A stretch of DNA of 10,272 nucleotides. Source: JBGTKH01 sp041744735. Lineage in GTDB: Bacteria; Planctomycetota; Planctomycetia; Pirellulales; Pirellulaceae. The notes under the pieces are model-generated. The model saw nothing but the letters and a program-made list of their open reading frames with translations. It was not told the DNA's origin and did not search any database. The stretch spans positions 1 through 10,272 of the forward strand of contig JBGTKH010000430.1 of the NCBI GenBank assembly GCA_041744735.1, given 5' to 3'. Below are positions 6,505 through 10,272 of the stretch, in pieces; within the stretch, counting starts at the first letter, position 1, and each line of letters begins with the position of its first letter. The translations under genes and the position numbers were made by a program.

Positions 6505-7395
6505 CTACAGTTCCGAGAATTCGGCCATGAATTCCAAATCGGGAAGAGCTTCCTTAAGCTTCCTTCTGCCGTCATCGGTAACCTTCGTCTCCTGCAAGTC
6601 CACGAGCGTTAGCTTGGGAAGTTTTTCCAAATGTACCAGACCGTCATTGGTAATCTCCGTGCCGGTCAGAGCGAGTTCTTCGAGCGAAGTAAGTGCCGCA
6701 AGTTTTTCCAGTCCGGCATCGGTGACCTTCGTATTGCGCAGGGCCAGATCGCGCAGCTTTGTCAGGCCCGTCAGATGATCGAGCGCGGCATCGGTGATAG
6801 CGGTGTCGCTGAGCCGCAGTGATTCCAAATCTGTCAGCCCGGCGATGTGTGACACGCCGCTGTCCGTCACGCCTGTCCCGCCGACTCCCAATTCCCGCAA
6901 ATGCGTGAAGGTGGCCACGGTCTCTAGACTCTTGTCCGTGACCTTCGTGTTACGCAGGCGGAATTCGCGTAGTCCGGTCAGCGGTGCCAGTTCAGCCACG
7001 CCCGCGTCGGTGACCGCCGTGTCGCTGAGCCGCAGATGCTCCAGTCGCTCGAGGCTCTTGACATGCGCCATCCCAGCGTCGGTGACAGCGGTGGAGGTCA
7101 ACCCCAACTCTTCAAGACTCTTCAAGCCTGCGACATGTTTCAACCCGTCATTGGTGACTTTCGAACTGGATAATTCGAGAAACCTGAGCTTCGACATGCC
7201 TTCGAGTTTTGCCATTGTTGCATCGGTCGCCGCGCTGCTGGTAAAGCTGACCGACGAACCGTCTGCAATCTTGGCGATCTGTGCATCGGCACTGGCCTCG
7301 GGTGTGAAAGTGCTATCGCCACCACCGCAACCGACAAAACAACACACAGCCATACAGCCTGCCACCATCAGAAACAAATGGAATGGACGGCGCAT
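6505..7395 (-). CDS. Leucine-rich-repeat lipoprotein (24-residue repeats)
   Basis: This is a 296-residue lipoprotein. The N-terminus MRRPFHLFLMVAGCMAVCC leads to a lipobox FVGC with the acylated cysteine at position 23, so it should be anchored in a membrane after export. From about residue 60 it consists of nine leucine-rich repeats of 24 residues of the ribonuclease-inhibitor/cysteine-containing style, T-x-VTDAGLxxLxxLTxLxxLxL. This is a repeat class very common in planctomycetes. The role is presumably protein or ligand binding; no enzymatic domain is present. Units 3 and 6 (LRLSDTAVTDAG / LRLSDTAITDAA) and their neighbours match better than adjacent ones, which suggests that a block of three repeats was duplicated. 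The Shine-Dalgarno GGAGA lies about 5 bases before the ATG. It is a different LRR class from the gene at 471, so the two are not recent copies of each other. Confidence 0.87.
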   Translation of the reverse strand: MRRPFHLFLMVAGCMAVCCFVGCGGGDSTFTPEASADAQIAKIADGSSVSFTSSAATDATMAKLEGMSKLRFLELSSSKVTNDGLKHVAGLKSLEELGLTSTAVTDAGMAHVKSLERLEHLRLSDTAVTDAGVAELAPLTGLREFRLRNTKVTDKSLETVATFTHLRELGVGGTGVTDSGVSHIAGLTDLESLRLSDTAITDAALDHLTGLTKLRDLALRNTKVTDAGLEKLAALTSLEELALTGTEITNDGLVHLEKLPKLTLVDLQETKVTDDGRRKLKEALPDLEFMAEFSEL

Positions 7396-7508
7396 AAAAA
7401 TCTCCTTCGCGAATTGCTACGACGTGAATTTCAATAATCACAGCGATGTGAACATCACGGCGACATGAACGATGGTGCGATTCTAAGCCAAATTGACTTG
7501 CAAATCAA

Positions 7509-7953
7509 TCACCCTGTCGCCCCCCGTTTGCGTAGCCAGTCAATGAGTTCCACATAGGTTGCCTCTTCGTCGGGTGCCCGTAACAAAAATCGGCCGGCCC
7601 GCGGCAACGCGTTCAAGCTGCTCGTGAGCCGCTCGTGCCGCCGCCGCCAACCCGCGCACGCTGGCCCGCCCCGGACTGCCGCCATAGCCGGGTGGGTTGA
7701 TCGCCCAGATTTCACAGCGACACTGGGCCCAACAATCTGCTGGATGAGAAGTGGCCCGCTCTGCGCGTCCGCCGGTGCCGGGGAATTTCAAGATGAAAAG
7801 TTCCGCGTCGCCGGCACTGCTGTCACCCGTGCGCTGCGACCAAACTTCGACGCTGCCTCCCGGATAATCGATCACCTGCCGGGTCTTATCTTCGACCGGA
7901 ATCGCATGCCGCGTTGGGCGGAGTACAAACCTATCAGCGATTCGGGCGAGCAT
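7509..7953 (-). pseudogene. Alpha/beta-hydrolase pseudogene with internal deletion
   Basis: From ATG 7953 the minus strand reads MLARIADRFVLRPTRHAIPV, then LKFPGTGGRAERATSHPADC, INPPGYGGSPGRASVRGLAA and finally GRPIFVTG, where the nucleophile elbow (usually GNSLG) should follow. Instead the frame runs into RRRGNLCGTH and stops. In the shifted frame the DNA at once encodes DEEATYVELIDWLRKRGATG, which looks like the C-terminal helix of the same family. The nucleophile elbow, the catalytic acid and probably the histidine region are missing. I infer an internal deletion with frameshift near 7565-7580 that removed well over 100 codons. The oxyanion-side motif NPPGYGGS is intact. No protein of this fold could be active, so I call it a pseudogene. 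There is no clear Shine-Dalgarno before 7953; an upstream ATG at 8061 is in-frame but adds unlikely sequence. The 138 bases to the next gene hold nothing recognised. Confidence 0.65.
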
Positions 7954-8091
7954 GATGACGGCAATGCTACCTGGAGTTAAGTTCGATTGGGTCGGCCCCC
8001 CGCCGCTGCGATTCGCGCTTATGCAGGTGCATAGCAACTCTTCCAGCGAATCCATCTTCACCAGTCACTTGATTCGACTGCGAGTCACGCG

Positions 8092-8946
8092 TTACACGTT
8101 CACCGCTTCTCGCGCGGATTCCGCTTCTCGTGCGGATTCCGGCGATTTGAATTTAAAGGCCTGGCTTTGGCTGAAGAACTTCAGCGGGTTCTCGTAGACC
8201 ACTTTGCGGATCAAGCTCTCGGGGTGGCCGCGGCGGCGCATTTCCAGAATCAGGTCGGGGACGGCGGTGGGTTTCGAGGGGCCCCAGTCGCCGGCCGAGT
8301 TGGCCAGCAGCCGCTCGGGGCCGTACATCTCGATGATGTCGCAGGCCCGCTGCGGCGTGCACTTGCTGACGGGATACAACGTCATGCCGGCCCAGAAGCC
8401 TTCGTCCAGCACGTGGCGGACGGTGTGCTCTTCGACGTGATCGACCAGCACGCGGCTGCGGTCGACGCGGCTGTCATCGCAGAGCATGTCCAGGATCATG
8501 CGCGTGCCTTGATACTTGTCTTCCAAATGCGGCGTGTGAATCAGAATCTGCTGTTCGTACTTCACCGCCAACGCGACGTGCTCTTGAAAAATCGTGGCTT
8601 CATTTTTGGTGTTCTTGTTCAGTCCAATTTCGCCGATGCCCAGCACGTTGGGCCTATCCAAAAACTCGGGGATCATGGCGATGACTTCGCGCGACAGGCT
8701 GACGTTCTCCGCCTCTTTGGCGTTGATGCACAGCCACGTGTAATGCTGAATGCCGTACTGGCCGGCACGCTTCGGTTCGAATTCGGTGAGCTGCCGGAAG
8801 TAGTCGCGGAAACTGTCGACACTGCCGCGGTCGAAGCCGGCCCAGAACGCCGGTTCGCTCAGCGCCACGCAGCCCATCTTGGCCAGCGTCTCGTAGTCGT
8901 CGGTGGTTCGCGACACCATGTGAATATGCGGGTCGATGTAATACAT
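8092..8946 (-). CDS. TatD-family metal-dependent hydrolase, EboB-like
   Basis: This is a 284-residue TIM-barrel hydrolase of the amidohydrolase/TatD superfamily. All expected metal ligands are visible: H7 and H9 in DPHIHM, E106 in GIGEIGLN, H137 in LIHTPH, H170 in VLVDHVEE and D220 in NSAGDWG. The opening IDPHIHMVSRTTDDYETLA and the block EPAFWAGFDRGSVDSFRDYF are characteristic of the TatD relatives encoded in ebo clusters (EboB), which are implicated in transport of secondary metabolite precursors. The true substrate is unknown. No other ebo gene (UbiA-like, dehydroquinate-synthase-like, sugar isomerase-like) is in the window, so it could stand alone here. The Shine-Dalgarno AAGG lies about 10 bases before the ATG. 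The C-terminal tail carries a duplicated ESAREA peptide. The small gene upstream ends 38 bases before it, probably in one operon. Confidence 0.85.
   Translation of the reverse strand: MYYIDPHIHMVSRTTDDYETLAKMGCVALSEPAFWAGFDRGSVDSFRDYFRQLTEFEPKRAGQYGIQHYTWLCINAKEAENVSLSREVIAMIPEFLDRPNVLGIGEIGLNKNTKNEATIFQEHVALAVKYEQQILIHTPHLEDKYQGTRMILDMLCDDSRVDRSRVLVDHVEEHTVRHVLDEGFWAGMTLYPVSKCTPQRACDIIEMYGPERLLANSAGDWGPSKPTAVPDLILEMRRRGHPESLIRKVVYENPLKFFSQSQAFKFKSPESAREAESAREAVNV
8105..8140. repeat. Tandem 18-bp repeat in the hydrolase 3' end
   Basis: Two adjacent 18-base units (8105-8122 and 8123-8140) agree at 17 positions. Read on the minus strand they encode ESAREA twice, in-frame, just before the stop of the TatD-like gene. 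The near-identity suggests a recent slippage duplication in a tail that lies outside the TIM barrel. Confidence 0.85.
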
Positions 8947-8984
8947 CTTGGAAAACCTTGTGGGCTCGGGGAGAGGTCGAACAA

Positions 8985-9254
8985 CTACCGGGGACGCGAC
9001 GGCAAGTTAAAATTCTGCTGCCAATCGTCGTCGTACTGCCGCGAGAAAATCAACTGGATCTGTTCGGCGCGGTCCCCATGTTCGTCTTGCAGCACCGCCA
9101 GGGCCTCGCGAATCAGTTGCATCCGGCGGTCGGCGGCGACCGAACCGTGGGCTCGGTCAAGCCGGTCGAACGACGCGGCAAGTTCCAGCAACTTCGCGCG
9201 GATTTCCAAATACTCGCGGTTCAGGATATCAGGGGCAGCCATAGGAATCGGCAT
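8985..9254 (-). CDS. Small protein of unknown function upstream of the TatD-like gene
   Basis: This is an 89-residue protein that I do not recognise by name. It begins MPIPMAAPDILNREYLEIRA and continues as amphipathic helices (AKLLELAASFDRLDRA, RRMQLIREALAVLQDE), ending with IQLIFSRQYDDDWQQN. The whole looks like a short helical protein with no signal peptide or membrane segment. ATG 9254 is chosen because GAGGA (9266-9262) stands seven bases upstream; an in-frame ATG at 9317 would add 21 residues without a good ribosome site. It precedes the EboB-like hydrolase by 38 bases on the same strand, so the two are probably translated from one message and may be functional partners. The pattern of repeated 'LDR' and 'EALAVL' helices is reminiscent of conserved planctomycete hypothetical proteins, but this is from memory only. 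Confidence 0.65.
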   Translation of the reverse strand: MPIPMAAPDILNREYLEIRAKLLELAASFDRLDRAHGSVAADRRMQLIREALAVLQDEHGDRAEQIQLIFSRQYDDDWQQNFNLPSRPR

Positions 9255-9441
9255 GGATGGTTCCTCGCGGATGGTGGGCTCGATCGGACGCCACGCTGCC
9301 AGTTTTCGGGCCCGCAAACGGCGGCGTATTGTTCAATCGGGGTGAGAGTACTTGCTTCTTCCAGTTTCTCCGCTGAGGCGTAGGAAATCAAGTCACTCTG
9401 CGGTTCGACGGAGGCGATTTATTTGTTGAAGCTGCGAAAGT

Positions 9442-9533
9442 TGTATGACAGGCCTCCGAGCGGCCTCCGAGCGCCTCCGAGCCCGTCGACACACCAAAAT
9501 CGTTATTCGACGGGCTCGGAGGCGCGTCGTACA
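9442..9533. repeat. Second copy of the TGTACGAC/CCTCCGAG palindromic element, internally expanded
   Basis: A perfect 19-bp inverted repeat (9471-9489 and 9507-9525) with a 17-base loop is enclosed by outer ends TGTATGAC (9442-9449) and GTCGTACA (9526-9533). Both the outer ends and the CCTCCGAG core match the element at 3285-3350. The left arm holds three tandem units of GGCCTCCGAGC (9451-9482; the third lacks the first G), so this copy is asymmetric. It lies in the 9255-9676 gap between the divergent small gene and proC; the rest of that gap shows nothing I recognise. Confidence 0.8.
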
Positions 9534-9676
9534 TAGGTCAGACAGTGAAAGCGTGAATGGCCCTGGCGAGTCGAAGTTGCCCGCTGTCGCGGTTTCACGT
9601 AGCATGGTGGGGGCTGGTGCGTTGCCGGCTGTGGTCTTGAAGTTTATCGATCACGCAAATTGGGAAGTCGTCACGC

Positions 9677-10272
9677 ATGCTTGCCGAAAGTATCGGATTT
9701 GTCGGGGCCGGACAAATGGCCCGGGCGCTGGCCCGTGGGTTTGTGGCAGCGAAGCTGGTTCGTGCGGACCAGATCGCGGCCTACGATCCCGTGCCCGCCG
9801 CCGCCGATCAGTTTGCGGCCGAGGTGCCCAGCGCGCGTGTGCTGGACGACAATCGCTCGGTGGCCGAAGCGTCGGACGTGGTGGTGCTGGCAGTCAAACC
9901 GCAGCACATGCTCGGTGTCATGGACGGCTTACGTGGTGCCGTATCCGCCGATAAGTTGATCGTGTCGATTGCGGCGGGCGTGCCGTTGGCGACGCTTGTC
10001 GATGGACTGGGCTGCCGGCGCGTCGTGCGCGTGATGCCCAACACGCCCTGCTTGATTGGGCAGGGAGCATCTGCGTACGCTCTTGGCGCGGGGGCGAGCG
10101 CAGAAGACGGCCAATTGGTCGGCCAACTGCTCAGTGCGGTCGGCGTTGCGTTTCAGCTCGACGAACGGTTGCTCGACGCGGTTACGGGTCTCTCGGGTTC
10201 CGGGCCGGCATACGTCTATTTGATGATTGAAGCCTTGAGCGACGGCGGCGTGCGCATGGGCCTGCCGCGTGC
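9677..10272 (+). CDS. proC: Pyrroline-5-carboxylate reductase, N-terminal part (cut by window end)
   Basis: This encodes the last step of proline synthesis, NAD(P)H-dependent reduction of 1-pyrroline-5-carboxylate to L-proline in the cytoplasm. The first 198 codons are present, with no stop, so the gene continues beyond the window. Visible family features are the Rossmann dinucleotide loop IGFVGAGQMARALARG (residues 6-21), DVVVLAVKPQ after the second strand half, the hallmark VMPNTPCLIGQG, and the substrate-binding start of the C-terminal domain VTGLSGSGPAYVYLMIEAL followed by DGGVRMGLPR. The full enzyme is usually about 270 residues, so roughly 70 are missing, including the PROSITE signature region. 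ATG 9677 is supported by GGGAAG some 9 bases upstream. It is divergent from the small gene at 9254, with 422 bases between that contain a palindromic element. Confidence in the family is high. Confidence 0.95.
   Translation, partial: MLAESIGFVGAGQMARALARGFVAAKLVRADQIAAYDPVPAAADQFAAEVPSARVLDDNRSVAEASDVVVLAVKPQHMLGVMDGLRGAVSADKLIVSIAAGVPLATLVDGLGCRRVVRVMPNTPCLIGQGASAYALGAGASAEDGQLVGQLLSAVGVAFQLDERLLDAVTGLSGSGPAYVYLMIEALSDGGVRMGLPR

Noticed and set aside
6794..7468. Plus-strand frame opposite the LRR lipoprotein
   Set aside because: A repetitive Ser/Val/Thr-rich mirror of the LRR repeats; it has no independent evidence.
7396..7508. CRP-like word GTGATGTTCAC upstream of the LRR lipoprotein
   Set aside because: The match is a short partial palindrome, and nothing else supports a CRP site in this lineage.
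8167..9345. Long plus-strand open frame (392 codons) opposite the TatD-like gene
   Set aside because: It is antisense to a gene with all metal-ligand motifs and runs across the neighbouring small gene too; the peptide has no recognisable domain and is explained by GC-rich codon structure.
9442..9533. CRISPR-like or intrinsic-terminator reading of the palindrome
   Set aside because: There are no regularly spaced spacers and no T-run; it matches the dispersed element at 3285 instead.
9445..9954. Plus-strand frame of 169 codons across the palindrome and the proC start
   Set aside because: It overlaps proC in another frame and begins inside the palindromic repeat; Arg/Gly-rich with no domain.

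Overview
The window looks like a piece of a Planctomycetota chromosome, probably Pirellulales-like. The support is GC-rich genes with many short or weakly coupled operons, an LRR lipoprotein with 24-residue VTDAGL-type repeats, an EboB-like TatD hydrolase, conserved proteins of planctomycete style and abundant GC-rich palindromic repeats. The lineage is inferred from protein style, not proven.

Layout, left to right. (1) 1-171, minus strand: the first 57 codons of a tyrosine recombinase that runs off the left edge. It is followed by about 300 bases without a gene that hold an imperfect long inverted repeat (281-390). (2) 471-2314, plus strand: a secreted LRR protein (22-residue repeats), a hairpin, a two-helix membrane protein with a C-terminal zinc ribbon, and a doubtful 43-codon ORF. 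(3) 2405-6359, plus strand: the metabolic core of the window, a three-gene set made of a GT2 glycosyltransferase, a translationally coupled 566-residue protein that I read as a remote BshC-like relative, and an Eis-like tandem GNAT/SCP2 acetyltransferase. (4) 6385-6447: a palindrome between convergent genes. (5) 6505-9254, minus strand: an LRR lipoprotein, a deleted and frameshifted alpha/beta-hydrolase pseudogene, a TatD/EboB-like metal hydrolase and a small conserved-looking protein directly upstream of it. (6) 9677 to the right edge, plus strand: proC (pyrroline-5-carboxylate reductase), cut by the window end.

The strongest candidates for something new are two. First, a 66-bp perfect palindrome (two 26-bp arms) lies in-frame inside the BshC-like gene and adds about 22-23 residues to the protein. 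A related but expanded copy lies in the intergenic region before proC. This resembles the in-frame palindromic elements known from Rickettsia. Second, the combination of glycosyltransferase, BshC-like protein and tandem-GNAT acetyltransferase recalls the enzyme classes of low-molecular-weight thiol or glycoconjugate pathways (BshA/BshC, MshA/MshC/MshD), but in unfamiliar family versions. The function is inference only.

No tRNA, rRNA, CRISPR array or complete insertion sequence was seen.
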